From Marichromatium bheemlicum (GTDB lineage Bacteria; Pseudomonadota; Gammaproteobacteria; Chromatiales; Chromatiaceae): a stretch of 52,383 nucleotides of DNA. The position numbers and the translations under genes were made by a program. The notes under the pieces are model-generated. The model saw nothing but the letters and a program-made list of their open reading frames with translations, had not been told where the DNA came from and did not search any database. Shown in pieces: positions 16,105 to 24,695 of the stretch; position 1 is the stretch's first letter; every line of letters starts with the position of its first letter. The stretch spans positions 1 through 52,383 of the forward strand of contig NZ_JAAXKX010000025.1 in NCBI RefSeq assembly GCF_012276755.1, in the 5' to 3' direction.

Positions 16105-16490
16105 GACGGCGCTCCCCGGCCGTTCGATGTCATGCCGAGCAGCGTCAGGACGTGCGAGGCGAGCCGTTCGGGTCTGACCGGCTTGACGATATAGAGGTTG
16201 GCGCCGGACAGGAAGGCGAGCTTCTGGTCGTTGGCGCCGGCCTCGGTCGAGACCATGATCGCCGGCGCCTGTGGCATGTCCTTGCCGCGCAGCTCGCGCA
16301 GGAAGCCATAGCCGTCGAGCTTGGGCATGTTGATATCGACCAGATAGAGGTCGAAGTCACCCTCGGCCACCCGTTCCAATGCCTCGAGGCCGTTGACTGC
16401 CTCGCTCACCTCGAAGCCCAGCTCTTCCAGGATGCTGCGGTGATAGAGCCGCACCGTCGCGGCGTCATCGATGACCAGGATCCGCTTCAT
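16101..16490 (-). CDS. CheY-like response regulator
   Basis: A 129-residue receiver with VIDDAATV, the phospho-acceptor Asp52 in LYLVDINMPKLDG, the Thr/Ser site in VSTEAG and the lysine in IVKPVRP. It overlaps cheR upstream and cheA downstream by 4 bases each. It is the second of two CheY-type proteins in the array, and nothing in the sequence says which one carries the output. Confidence 0.94.
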   Translation of the reverse strand: MKRILVIDDAATVRLYHRSILEELGFEVSEAVNGLEALERVAEGDFDLYLVDINMPKLDGYGFLRELRGKDMPQAPAIMVSTEAGANDQKLAFLSGANLYIVKPVRPERLASHVLTLLGMTSNGRGAPS

Positions 16491-17332
16491 CGGGCCTCCC
16501 AGGGTTTCTGATAGACGATCGCCTCGGGGAACTTGCGTACCCGGAACAGCGACGAGATCCGACTCATCGATTCGGAGTGACCGAGACAGATGAAGCCGCC
16601 CGGGTTGAGGGCGTCGTAGAAGGACTCGGCGGTCTGCTTGCGCGACAGGTCGTCGAAGTAGATCAGCAAGTTGCGACAGAAGATGATGTCGAAGTGGCGG
16701 TGTCTGCGCATGTCCGCGGCGTCGCTGACGTTCACCCGGGTGAAGTCGACCGCCTCGCGCAGCTCCTGATCGATCAGGTAGTGATCACCGTCGCGTCTGA
16801 AGTACTTGGCCAGCAGCGACGGTGGCAGGTTCTGTATCGAGCGGTGGGTATAACGACCGCGTCTGGCCTGGTTCAGGATCTCGGTGTCGATGTCGGAGGA
16901 GACGATCTCGATGTCCCAGTCGTCGAGCCGTGGCCAGTGTTCGAGCAGATAGATGGCGATGCCATAGGGTTCCTCGCCTGACGAGGAGGGCACCGACCAG
17001 ATCCGCAGCGCACGTTGTTGCCTCGTGTGCGTGACGATCTCCTCCAGCATCGAGTCGACCAGACAGCGGAACTGGTACTCCTCGCGGAAGAAGTAGGTCT
17101 CGTTGACCGTCATCGCGTTGATCAGTGTCTGCAGCTCCTCGCCGGAGGCTTGGAAACGCACCATGGTGAAGTAGGCGCGAAAGCTCTCCGAGTCGGTGGC
17201 ATCCATCCGCTCGAGCAGGCGCTTGTCGACGAAGTAGCGCTTGCTGTCCTCGAACAGCATGCCGGTCTTGCGGTAGAAAAATTCCCGGAACTTGCGGAAG
17301 TCCTCGTCGCTGATCATGCGCGCCTGTGTCAT
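16487..17332 (-). CDS. cheR: Chemoreceptor methyltransferase CheR
   Basis: A 281-residue SAM-dependent methyltransferase. The helical N-terminal domain begins near DEDFRKFREFFYRKTGM, followed by NETYFFREEYQF. The SAM-binding region has WSVPSSSGEEPYGIAIYL, where classical CheR has an Ala-Cys-Ser-Thr-Gly-Glu-Glu stretch, and the C-terminal DIIFCRNLLIYFDD is typical. It methylates glutamates of MCP proteins. No tetratricopeptide tail is present. The gene lies 6 bases after the HEAT gene stop. Confidence 0.95.
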   Translation of the reverse strand: MTQARMISDEDFRKFREFFYRKTGMLFEDSKRYFVDKRLLERMDATDSESFRAYFTMVRFQASGEELQTLINAMTVNETYFFREEYQFRCLVDSMLEEIVTHTRQQRALRIWSVPSSSGEEPYGIAIYLLEHWPRLDDWDIEIVSSDIDTEILNQARRGRYTHRSIQNLPPSLLAKYFRRDGDHYLIDQELREAVDFTRVNVSDAADMRRHRHFDIIFCRNLLIYFDDLSRKQTAESFYDALNPGGFICLGHSESMSRISSLFRVRKFPEAIVYQKPWEAR

Positions 17333-17338
17333 CCGGGG

Positions 17339-17962
17339 TCAGCCTTGTGCGATGCGTTTCAGGGCCAGATCGGCGGCGAACTGGATATAGGGTTCGTCGA
17401 CGAAACGGGCCTTGAGCGCGTGCAGGGTCGGAACCGCGCGTTCGGAGCCGACCTCGCCGAGCAGGTCGACCGCGGTGGCGCAGACGTTGACGTGTGGGTC
17501 CTCGGCGATGACGCGGATGAGCCATTCCTCGACGCGGGGGTGGCGCAGCGACTCGAGTACGTCGACGGCAAAGATGCGCACGTCCGGGTCGTCATCCTTC
17601 AGCAGCTGCTCCATGACCGGGGCGACCTCGTCAGGGAGCTGCTTCATCGCTTCGATGGCGGCGTTGCGCAGCATGGCGTCCTCGCTGCGCAGACACTCGG
17701 TGAGGCCGGCGACCGCGATCTCGTCGCCGAGTCGGGTCAGTGTCGTCAGGATCACCTGGCTGACGCTCGGCTCGGTCTCGATCCTGAGTCGGTCGACCAG
17801 GGCGCGTGACGCGTTCGGGTGGGCGGCCAGATCGCGTGCTGCCCAGCGGCGCGCGAGCGGATCGGCCGCGGCGAGCGCGCTCAGCAGCCCAGGGAGATCG
17901 CGTGCCAGACGGCGCTCGTCATCGCTGGATGGCGCTGTCGGAGCGGGTTTCTTGAGTGCCAT
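17339..17962 (-). CDS. HEAT-repeat protein in the chemosensory array
   Basis: A 207-residue all-helical protein with about five HEAT-type repeats. Each shows a pattern like ...DPDVRIFAVDVLESLRHPR..., ...NVCATAVDLLGEVGSERAVP... and ...AMLRNAAIEAMKQLPDE... . Such repeats make protein-binding solenoids, and PBS-lyase-like HEAT proteins occur in several chemosensory clusters. Placed between cheB and cheR, it may scaffold the methylation enzymes or the array, but no function is known. A 115-base gap separates it from cheB, the longest gap inside the array. Confidence 0.8.
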   Translation of the reverse strand: MALKKPAPTAPSSDDERRLARDLPGLLSALAAADPLARRWAARDLAAHPNASRALVDRLRIETEPSVSQVILTTLTRLGDEIAVAGLTECLRSEDAMLRNAAIEAMKQLPDEVAPVMEQLLKDDDPDVRIFAVDVLESLRHPRVEEWLIRVIAEDPHVNVCATAVDLLGEVGSERAVPTLHALKARFVDEPYIQFAADLALKRIAQG

Positions 17963-18077
17963 GCCATCGTGCTCCGCGGTTGGTTTGGGGGGCGTGGTCG
18001 CCGAGGCCCCGATCTCCCGTCGTCATGCGACCTCGCTCGTGGTCGGCGCTAGAGGGGGGGCGGTGGTCGTCATCGGC

Positions 18078-19157
18078 TTAGCGCTCCACCCAGATCTGCA
18101 CTTGGTCGGCGATGCGCTCGACCGGCAACACCAGGCTCGCGCCACCGCGCGAGATGAGTTCGGCCGGCATGCCGAATACCACCGCGCTCTCCTCCGACTC
18201 GGCGATGGTGCGAGCGCCGCGCTGTTTGAGTTCGGTGAATGCCTGGGCGCCGTCGTGTCCCATGCCGGTCAGCATCACCGCGACCACCCGGGCCGGGTCG
18301 CAGTGCTCGAGTACCGAGCGTCCCAGTAGCTCGACCGACGGGTGCCAGAGCTTGGTCGGGTCCTCGGGGCGGGCTAGCGCCGTCAGCCTGCCGCCGCGTC
18401 GTGCCAGGACCATGTCGGCGCCGCCCTTGCCGATGTAGATGTTGCCGGCGACGACTGCGGTGGGGCGACTGACCTCGGAGACCGTGAGCTGGCAGAGCAG
18501 GTCCATGCGCTCGGCGAAGGGGTGGGTGAAGCTTGGCGGCATGTGTTGTGCCACCAGCACCGGCCAGGGAAAGTCGGCAGGGAGTCTGGGGAGGATGTCC
18601 TCGAGGGTGCGTGGGCCGCCGGTCGAGACCCCAATCACCACGATGCCGCTGCTACTGCTCGAGGTGTCGTCGGGTGTTGCCCTGGTCGGTTTGGTCCGGG
18701 GGCGTAGGGCGCGTGCCGGGGCGTCGCCTCGGATACGTGCGGCTAGCCCGCGGGCGGTGCGGATGCGTGCGCGTGATGCCGCACGGACCTTGGCGACGAT
18801 CTCGGCCTCGATCTCGATCATCGACAGCGAGATGGTGCCGCCGGGCTTGGGGATGTAGTCCACGGCGCCGAGGTTGAGCGCCTCGAAGGTGGCGATGGCC
18901 CCCTTCTCGGTCAGCGAGGAGACCATCACCACCGGGACCGGCCGCTCGGCCATCAGCAGCGACAGCGCGGTCAGCCCGTCCATCTCCGGCATGTTGATGT
19001 CGAGCGTGACGACGTCTGGGGCGAAGTCGATGTTCTCGGCGACCGCCTCTCGGCCGTTGCGGGCGACGCGGATCTCGAAATCGCCCTCGGCCTGGAAGAG
19101 GGCCTTGAGCTGGCGGCGCATCAGCGCCGAGTCGTCGACGATCAACAGCTTGATCAC
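18078..19157 (-). CDS. cheB: Chemoreceptor methylesterase/glutaminase CheB
   Basis: A 359-residue two-domain protein. The receiver (about 1-125) has VDDSALMR and Asp53 in VTLDINMPEMDG, then a linker (with SSSSS) and the methylesterase domain. Catalytic Ser is in VIGVSTGGP, His in VAQHMPPSFTHPF, and Asp in MLTGMGHDGAQ. I chose GTG at 19157 because AGGAG lies 5 bases upstream and the family-like sequence (IKLLIVDDS) starts there; an ATG 30 bases upstream is out of reach of a good site. It adapts receptor methylation together with CheR. Confidence 0.95.
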   Translation of the reverse strand: MIKLLIVDDSALMRRQLKALFQAEGDFEIRVARNGREAVAENIDFAPDVVTLDINMPEMDGLTALSLLMAERPVPVVMVSSLTEKGAIATFEALNLGAVDYIPKPGGTISLSMIEIEAEIVAKVRAASRARIRTARGLAARIRGDAPARALRPRTKPTRATPDDTSSSSSGIVVIGVSTGGPRTLEDILPRLPADFPWPVLVAQHMPPSFTHPFAERMDLLCQLTVSEVSRPTAVVAGNIYIGKGGADMVLARRGGRLTALARPEDPTKLWHPSVELLGRSVLEHCDPARVVAVMLTGMGHDGAQAFTELKQRGARTIAESEESAVVFGMPAELISRGGASLVLPVERIADQVQIWVER

Positions 19158-19197
19158 GTGAACTCCTGGTCGGTGGGCCGGCCTCATGTCGGGACCC

Positions 19198-20772
19198 CTA
19201 GGCGGGGGTCTCGGTCAGCTCCTCTAGCTCGACGCGTTGCTCTTTGGCGATCAGCTGCGAGGGTTCGATCAACTGGATCATACGCTTCTGACCCTCTAGG
19301 TTGGCTACCCGCGCGATCAGTCTGGCCTGCTCGCTGGAGAGCTGTGGCGCCGGCTCGATCGCCGTCTTCGGGATCTTGAGCACCTCGGCTACGGAGTCGA
19401 CGATGAAGCCGGTACGTATGCCCTCGAGCAGGAATACCATGATGCGCTGTCGATCGTTACGCGCGACTGTCGGCAGGCCGAAGCGGCGGCGCTGGTCGAT
19501 CACCGGCAATACCGAGCCGCGTAGGTTGATGACCCCTTCGACGAAGTCGGGTGCCTTGGGGACATGGGTGAGTTCGTCGGGGAGGCGGACAATCTCCTGT
19601 ACGCTTTCAATGGGGATGCCGAACTCCTCCTTGTCGAGCCGGAATACCACCATCTGCTCCTCGTCGTCGTCCTGCTCGTCGCCCTCAATGTCGTCATCGG
19701 TACGATTGTCGTAGTCCATGTCTTCCACGCTGTTCAAGGCCTCTCGGATCGATGAATGACGAAAGAGTCTGTCTGTCGAGATGATGGAGACCAGACGCTG
19801 TCCTTCATCGAGTCGGCAGATCTGCTCGATGTCCGACAGGTCATCATGTCGCGCCAACAGCTTGGGCATGGCGTCGACCGCCGACCAGGGGACGCGCAGC
19901 ACCTCGTTGACGCTGTCCATCGCCAGGCCCACGGCGAACTCTCCGAGCTGTACCACCAGGACGCGGCTGTGTTCGTCGGCGGTGTGTGGCGGCAAGTCGA
20001 ACAGACAGCGCAGCGAGACCAATGGCAGTAGGCGATTGCGCAGTGTCATCAACCCGATCACATGGGGTTCGGCACGCGGGATCTTCACCACCTGTTCGGG
20101 GAACTGCACAATCTCCTGCACGTTTTCGATCGGAATGGCGTATTCCTGCTCGGCGACCTCGAAGCTGACCAGCTGGAGCTCGTCCGCGTCCTCTTCCTCC
20201 TCCTCCTCGACACCCCTGGTCTCGGCCAGTGCCGCGGCGCCATGCCGAGCCAGGGTCGTGATCGCGGTGAATTCGGTGTCGATCAGCCGTTTGAAGTCGA
20301 GCTCCATTACCATGGGGAAACCGCCGACGTCCTTGATCAGCCCGCAGAGCAGGTCGGTCTTCACCGTCGCTGCCAGTGACCCGACCTCCTCGATACACGA
20401 GGGCTCGACCCCAACCACACTGCTGACGCGATCGACAACGAACCCCAGTGGCTGACCGAGATCGATCACCAGGGCGCGCGTGGCGTCGTCGTCGTCGCGT
20501 TCCTCGAAGCCGAACAGACGACGCAGGTTGATGATGGGCAAGACCTTGCCGCGCAGGTTGGCCAGGCCCTCCAGGGTGGCGGGCGCGAGCGGTACCCGGA
20601 CCACATCGGGGACCCGGATGATCTCTTGTACCGGCGCCATGTCGACGGCGAAGACCTCGCTACCACACACGAAGATGACGAACTGACGCAGGTCGTGCTC
20701 CTGCCCCTCTGTGGCCACATCCTCGCCGCTCGGCGCGGCGGGGGGTGACGATTTGACCAGGTCTTGGGTCAT
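19198..20772 (-). CDS. Triple CheW-domain coupling protein
   Basis: A 524-residue protein with three tandem CheW domains, at about residues 25-180, 200-350 and 375-510. Each has the core pattern VxEIxxxP ... LxxLRxxxLPxxxLRxxF (IIRVPDVVRV with NLRGKVLPIINLRRLF, then IVQFPEQVVKI, then IVRLPDELTHV with NLRGSVLPVIDQRRRF). The domains are joined by strongly acidic linkers (EEEEEEDADE and DDDIEGDEQDDDEEQ). CheW couples receptors to CheA. Three fused copies suggest a fixed baseplate stoichiometry. ATG 20772 has GGGAG upstream. There is no single-domain CheW in the array. Confidence 0.93.
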   Translation of the reverse strand: MTQDLVKSSPPAAPSGEDVATEGQEHDLRQFVIFVCGSEVFAVDMAPVQEIIRVPDVVRVPLAPATLEGLANLRGKVLPIINLRRLFGFEERDDDDATRALVIDLGQPLGFVVDRVSSVVGVEPSCIEEVGSLAATVKTDLLCGLIKDVGGFPMVMELDFKRLIDTEFTAITTLARHGAAALAETRGVEEEEEEDADELQLVSFEVAEQEYAIPIENVQEIVQFPEQVVKIPRAEPHVIGLMTLRNRLLPLVSLRCLFDLPPHTADEHSRVLVVQLGEFAVGLAMDSVNEVLRVPWSAVDAMPKLLARHDDLSDIEQICRLDEGQRLVSIISTDRLFRHSSIREALNSVEDMDYDNRTDDDIEGDEQDDDEEQMVVFRLDKEEFGIPIESVQEIVRLPDELTHVPKAPDFVEGVINLRGSVLPVIDQRRRFGLPTVARNDRQRIMVFLLEGIRTGFIVDSVAEVLKIPKTAIEPAPQLSSEQARLIARVANLEGQKRMIQLIEPSQLIAKEQRVELEELTETPA

Positions 20773-20801
20773 GACTGTCTCCCGCGTAACCACGATGGGC
20801 C

Positions 20802-22718
20802 TCAAGCGCTCTGCAGCTCATCGGCCAGCGAAGCGATCTCCTCGATGGCCGCCGCCAGCTCCTCCGCTCCCTGTGATTGCTGGCGGGCCGCAGCCGCAGC
20901 CTCGGTCGAGGCCTTCTCGGCCTCCTGGGCGGCCGATGCGATCTGGTCGACCCCGACCTTGACCTGTGCGATGGCGGCGGAGATCTCGCTGGCCGCGGCC
21001 TCGATCTCCGTCGATGAGCGGCTGACCTCGGCGATATCGGTCTCGATGGTCTCCAGTCCCGTGGTGATCGACTTGGCCTTTTCCGCCTCGCTGATCGCCG
21101 CCGAGATGATCTCCTCCAGATCGCGTCCGACGACACCGATCTGGTCCTGTACCGCCTTCACCAGGTCCTTGATGCGGTCGGCGTTCTCCGCCGAGTCGTG
21201 AGCGAGGTTGCGGATGTCGGTGGCAACGACCACAAACCCCTTGCCGAACTCTCCGGCGCGCGCGGCCTCGATCGAGCCGTTGACCGCCAGCATGTTGGTC
21301 TGGATGGAGACGGTGGTGATGGCGTCGACGATCTTGTCGATGCGTCGCGAGACCAGTTCCAGGTCCTTGATCTGACGCAGGCTCAGGCGTGAGGAGTCGA
21401 CCGAGTCCGCGACGCCGGCGATGAGCGCGTCGATGCTGCTCTTGTTGTTGGCCAGCAACTCGGTGATGGCGCCGACCTTCTCGCCCGAGATACGCGAGCG
21501 TTGCAGCGAGTCGTCGACCCCTTTCTCGATCTGGTTGATGGCCGTTGCCGACTCCTCGGTGGCCGAGGCCTGTACTTGCGCACTCTTACGGATCTGCTCG
21601 ACGGCGGCCATGATCTGGGTGCCCGAGCGGTTGATCTCTTGTACCGCCGATGAGAGCTGCTCGGCGGCCGAGGCCACCTCCTCGGCGCTCTTGGTGATAT
21701 CGGTGGAGTTCTTGAGGTCCTCAGCCAGCTCGGAGAGATTCTGTGCGGCCTGTTCGCACTCGGCCAGTGCCTGGGTCTGTTCGGCGACGGTCTTGGCCGA
21801 TTCTTCTGATGCCGCCGACTGCTCCTCGGCCGCCGCCGCGATCTCCTCGGCGCCCTTCAGTGCCTGACTCGCCGCGGCGTTGGATTGTTGGGCGCTGGCG
21901 GCGATCTCCTGGACCGCGGCGGTGATCTCGATCGCATCGGCGCGAATCTGTTCGAGCTGTGAGGTGACCGCTCGACCGTTCTCGACCTCGCCCTGTACCT
22001 TGGTCGCCGAGTCGTTGATGCCGTCGGAGATGACCTTGACCTCGGATTGGATCTGGCCAACCAGATCCTGGATCTGCTTGGCGCTCTTCTCCGATGTCTC
22101 GGCGAGTGTGCGGACCTCGTCGGCGACCACGGCGAACCCCTTGCCATGCTTGCCGGCACGTGCCGCCTCGATGGCGGCGTTGAGTGCGAGTAGGTTGGTC
22201 TGGTCGGCGATGCGGGCGACGGCCTTGACGATGTCGCCGATGTTGGCCGCCTGTTGCTCCAGCTCGGCGACCATCCTGACCGATTCACCTTGGCGTTTGG
22301 CCGCGACCCCGACGTTGGTGATCATGCCGGTGACGTCCGCGCTGACCTTGACGATCAGCGTCTGCGAGGCATCGACCTTGGTCTGCGACAGCGTGGCGTT
22401 GTCGAGTTGGCGGTCGAGCGCGGAGCTAACCTGCTTGAAGGCTGCCAGTGACTCCTGCGCCGCCCCTGAAGCCTCCTCGGCGCCAGTGGCGATCTGGTCG
22501 GAGGAGCGCTTGAGTTCCTCGGCCGCTGAGGCTGCCTCGTTGATCCCGGAGGAGAGCTGGGCGGTTGCCGAGGCAACGCGTTCGGCGGCCTGCTGCTGCT
22601 TTGCCAGGGTGCGTGCGCGCCTGCGTTGTGCCTCTGCCTCGCGGGCGGTTGCCGCGTTGGTGCGTGTCTCGCCGGTCGATTGGGGGCCGGGTGTGCTGGG
22701 GGTCTTCACGAGTGCCAT
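20802..22718 (-). CDS. Cytoplasmic MCP with two signalling domains (DosM-like)
   Basis: A 638-residue almost entirely helical protein with no membrane segment and no recognisable sensor domain. It has two separate MCP tip sequences: [20 protein letters not shown] near residue 170-190 and [20 protein letters not shown] near residue 460-480. Each is followed by the [15 protein letters not shown]-type helix. This double architecture is that of Vibrio cholerae DosM, reported to stabilise membrane-free cytoplasmic chemosensory arrays of cluster I. It is the first gene of the array; AGGAAAC precedes the ATG. The two tips differ, the second having Val-Asn-Gly-Ser for Leu-Asn-Ala-Ala. Confidence 0.93.
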   Translation of the reverse strand: MALVKTPSTPGPQSTGETRTNAATAREAEAQRRRARTLAKQQQAAERVASATAQLSSGINEAASAAEELKRSSDQIATGAEEASGAAQESLAAFKQVSSALDRQLDNATLSQTKVDASQTLIVKVSADVTGMITNVGVAAKRQGESVRMVAELEQQAANIGDIVKAVARIADQTNLLALNAAIEAARAGKHGKGFAVVADEVRTLAETSEKSAKQIQDLVGQIQSEVKVISDGINDSATKVQGEVENGRAVTSQLEQIRADAIEITAAVQEIAASAQQSNAAASQALKGAEEIAAAAEEQSAASEESAKTVAEQTQALAECEQAAQNLSELAEDLKNSTDITKSAEEVASAAEQLSSAVQEINRSGTQIMAAVEQIRKSAQVQASATEESATAINQIEKGVDDSLQRSRISGEKVGAITELLANNKSSIDALIAGVADSVDSSRLSLRQIKDLELVSRRIDKIVDAITTVSIQTNMLAVNGSIEAARAGEFGKGFVVVATDIRNLAHDSAENADRIKDLVKAVQDQIGVVGRDLEEIISAAISEAEKAKSITTGLETIETDIAEVSRSSTEIEAAASEISAAIAQVKVGVDQIASAAQEAEKASTEAAAAARQQSQGAEELAAAIEEIASLADELQSA

Positions 22719-23181
22719 GACGGTTTCCTGCGCGATGTGCCAAATATGAACAGGTCAACCGGGATGCCGCCTCGGTGAATGATGAGCTGCGCAACGAGGC
22801 AATGCCGCCCTTTGGCCTAATGGATCGGGTCTGTTGGCTGTGTGTCTCTGGTGCTGACTGCCTCCACGCAGTATCGGGCGTGAGCCCTCAATGGGGTGGG
22901 ATTCGTATCTGCGAGTTTAGGACAGCTTTGGCCGGTTGGCTGGTTGTCGCCCCGGTGAGTGGCCTCGTCAGTGATTCTGTCCCCATTCGTCGGCCCTGTC
23001 CACGGCGCTGGGAATGACTTGATGGTGGTCGGGGGGAGCGGTGTCCGTCGAAGGCCCGTCTTTTCGCCTTCGCGGCTTGGCGATTCAAGCCCCCGGCCGT
23101 TGACGGTTAGCCGCTGGCGTTGCGGTTTGCTGTTCCGCCTCCAGCTATCTGGTGGTCGATCGAGCGCGGAGGAATACCCGC
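22719..23181. other. Divergent intergenic region upstream of the chemosensory array
   Basis: A 463-base region between the DosM-like gene and the DUF2189-like gene that must hold both promoters. I see no convincing sigma-70 or sigma-28 promoter. A TTGGCAC-type sequence on the minus strand near 22735 does not complete the sigma-54 GG-N10-GC spacing. A lone right arm of the TIR family lies at 23061-23088. No protein-like frame is present. Confidence 0.5.
23061..23088. repeat. Solo right-arm-like remnant of the TIR element
   Basis: TTTTCGCCTTCGCGGCTTGG followed by CGATTCAA resembles the right end of TIR unit 4 (TTCTCCCTTCGCGCCCTTGG...CGGTTCAA). No matching left arm was found nearby. Confidence 0.5.
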
Positions 23182-23967
23182 ATGTCGCCGTCCACTCCAT
23201 CCGAATCCGCCGCCCATCCGCCGCCCGGGGTCAACCGGGTTGCCCTGGCTCAGCCCTTGCGGTGGCTGCGTGCCGGTTGGCGCGATCTGCGCGCCGCTCC
23301 CGGCTACAGCCTGCGCTATGGCGCCGGGATCGTGCTGATTAGCCTGGCGATCAGTGTGCCGCTGGCGCTCGGGCGTCTCGCCTTCCTGCTGCCCTTCCTG
23401 CTCGCCGCCTTCTATCTGGTCGCACCGCTGCTGGCCATCGGGCTCTACCAGATGAGCGCGCACCTTGAGGTCGGCGAGTCGCTCGAACGCTGTCAGGCGC
23501 TCGAGGCCTTCCGCCGCAACCAGGGGCAGCTGGGCATTGCCACCGGCTTCCTGCTGATGATCCTGCAGCTGTGGATCCTTGCCACCGTGTTCCTGTTCAT
23601 CATGCTGTTCACCGATCCGTTGCCGAGCTGGGAGCGCTTCGTCGCCGTGGTCTTTCTCTCCGGCGATCATCTCGGGCTGGTGGCGGTGCTGGTCGGGGTG
23701 GGGGCGGTGTTCGCGGCCGCGGCCTTCTGCATCGCCGCGGTAACGGTGCCGATGTTGATCGATCGCCCGGTCGACGCCTTCACCGCGGCGCGCACCAGCT
23801 TCGCCGCGGTGCGGCTCAACTGGGTGCCGATGCTGCTGTGGGCGGGGTTGATCGTGGTGATCGTCGGGCTCGGACTGATGAGCCTGCTGCTCGGGCTGTT
23901 CGTTGCCGTGCCGCTGCTCGGGCACGCCACCTGGCACGCCTATCGCGATCTGGTGCCGCGCGACTGA
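23182..23967 (+). CDS. DUF2189-type integral membrane protein
   Basis: A 261-residue protein with a proline-rich cytoplasmic N-terminus of about 45 residues and about six hydrophobic helices arranged in three pairs. The segment RWLRAGWRDLRAAPGYSLRYG before the first helix and the YLVAPLLAIGLYQMSAHLE, TDPLPSWERF and AVTVPMLIDRPVDAFTAAR stretches fit the DUF2189 (YjcZ-like) family. Its role is unknown; family members lie in the inner membrane. GGAGGAA precedes ATG 23182. It converges on the sulfotransferase gene with a 9-base gap. Confidence 0.8.
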   Translation: MSPSTPSESAAHPPPGVNRVALAQPLRWLRAGWRDLRAAPGYSLRYGAGIVLISLAISVPLALGRLAFLLPFLLAAFYLVAPLLAIGLYQMSAHLEVGESLERCQALEAFRRNQGQLGIATGFLLMILQLWILATVFLFIMLFTDPLPSWERFVAVVFLSGDHLGLVAVLVGVGAVFAAAAFCIAAVTVPMLIDRPVDAFTAARTSFAAVRLNWVPMLLWAGLIVVIVGLGLMSLLLGLFVAVPLLGHATWHAYRDLVPRD

Positions 23968-23976
23968 ACCGGGCGC

Positions 23977-24639
23977 TCAGTCCGGGTCGAAGCGGTAGTC
24001 GAGCAGCTCGATGTCGCGGGCGAAGTGACGTGCCACCAGCTCGGCGGTGTCATCGTCGTAATAGCTGCGGTAGTCGCGTTTGCGATCGGTGGCCTTGCGC
24101 GCGTGAGGGAGTGCCGGCGGGGTGATGCCGATGCGCGTGCAGACAGTGTCGAAGTCGTCGTGGAGCTGTTCGTAGCGACCGATGAAATCGACGATGACCT
24201 CGCCGTGGAGGTCGACCAGATAGTCGCTCTGGCGGGTGATCGAGGTGTCGACGTGGTACTGGTAGGGACGCTCGGGGTCGAGCTTCCAGCGCAGGAAGTC
24301 GGCGAACTCCTGGTGGCCACCGAGATAGTGCGGGCGCTCGCGGCGGATGTGGTGGAAGGAGCTGACCTGCAGGTCCCAGGGGTTGCGCACGAAGGCGAAT
24401 TTGAACAGCGAGTCGTAGAAGGGACGCGGCAACAGCTCCTGGGCGAGTACCGCCTTGGCGTGGCGCGGCAGCTTGGTGCCGATGCGGTGACCGCTGAGGT
24501 GGCTCATGCGGCTGCACAGGAACATCGGGTAGTACCAGGGGTCGCGCCAGCGTAGCCCCTGGAGCGCGGCGCGCACGCTGGTGCCGCCGGTCTTGGCGAT
24601 GTGGACGAAGAGGAAGCGATAGCGAGGCGAGAGCAGCAT
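23977..24639 (-). CDS. Sulfotransferase family 2 protein
   Basis: A 220-residue protein with the PAPS-binding signature of sulfotransferases. The 5'-phosphosulfate loop is FLFVHIAKTGGTSVRAAL near residue 10-25, and the 3'-phosphate loop is FKFAFVRNPWDLQVSSFHH near residue 85. It would move sulfate from PAPS to a carbohydrate or other acceptor, but no acceptor can be inferred and no polysaccharide genes are adjacent. No membrane anchor is seen. The start is ATG 24639. The upstream neighbour xerC is 56 bases away on the same strand. Confidence 0.83.
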   Translation of the reverse strand: MLLSPRYRFLFVHIAKTGGTSVRAALQGLRWRDPWYYPMFLCSRMSHLSGHRIGTKLPRHAKAVLAQELLPRPFYDSLFKFAFVRNPWDLQVSSFHHIRRERPHYLGGHQEFADFLRWKLDPERPYQYHVDTSITRQSDYLVDLHGEVIVDFIGRYEQLHDDFDTVCTRIGITPPALPHARKATDRKRDYRSYYDDDTAELVARHFARDIELLDYRFDPD

Positions 24640-24695
24640 GGAGGTCCCTGGGATGGTGGTGCGGGTGGCGTGGCCGCCGGCATTGTAACGGGCGC

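Noticed and set aside
22719-22760. Sigma-54 promoter upstream of the DosM-like gene (TTGGCACATCGCGCAGG on the minus strand)
   Set aside because: The invariant GG-N10-GC spacing is not met, and it would overlap the ribosome binding site.
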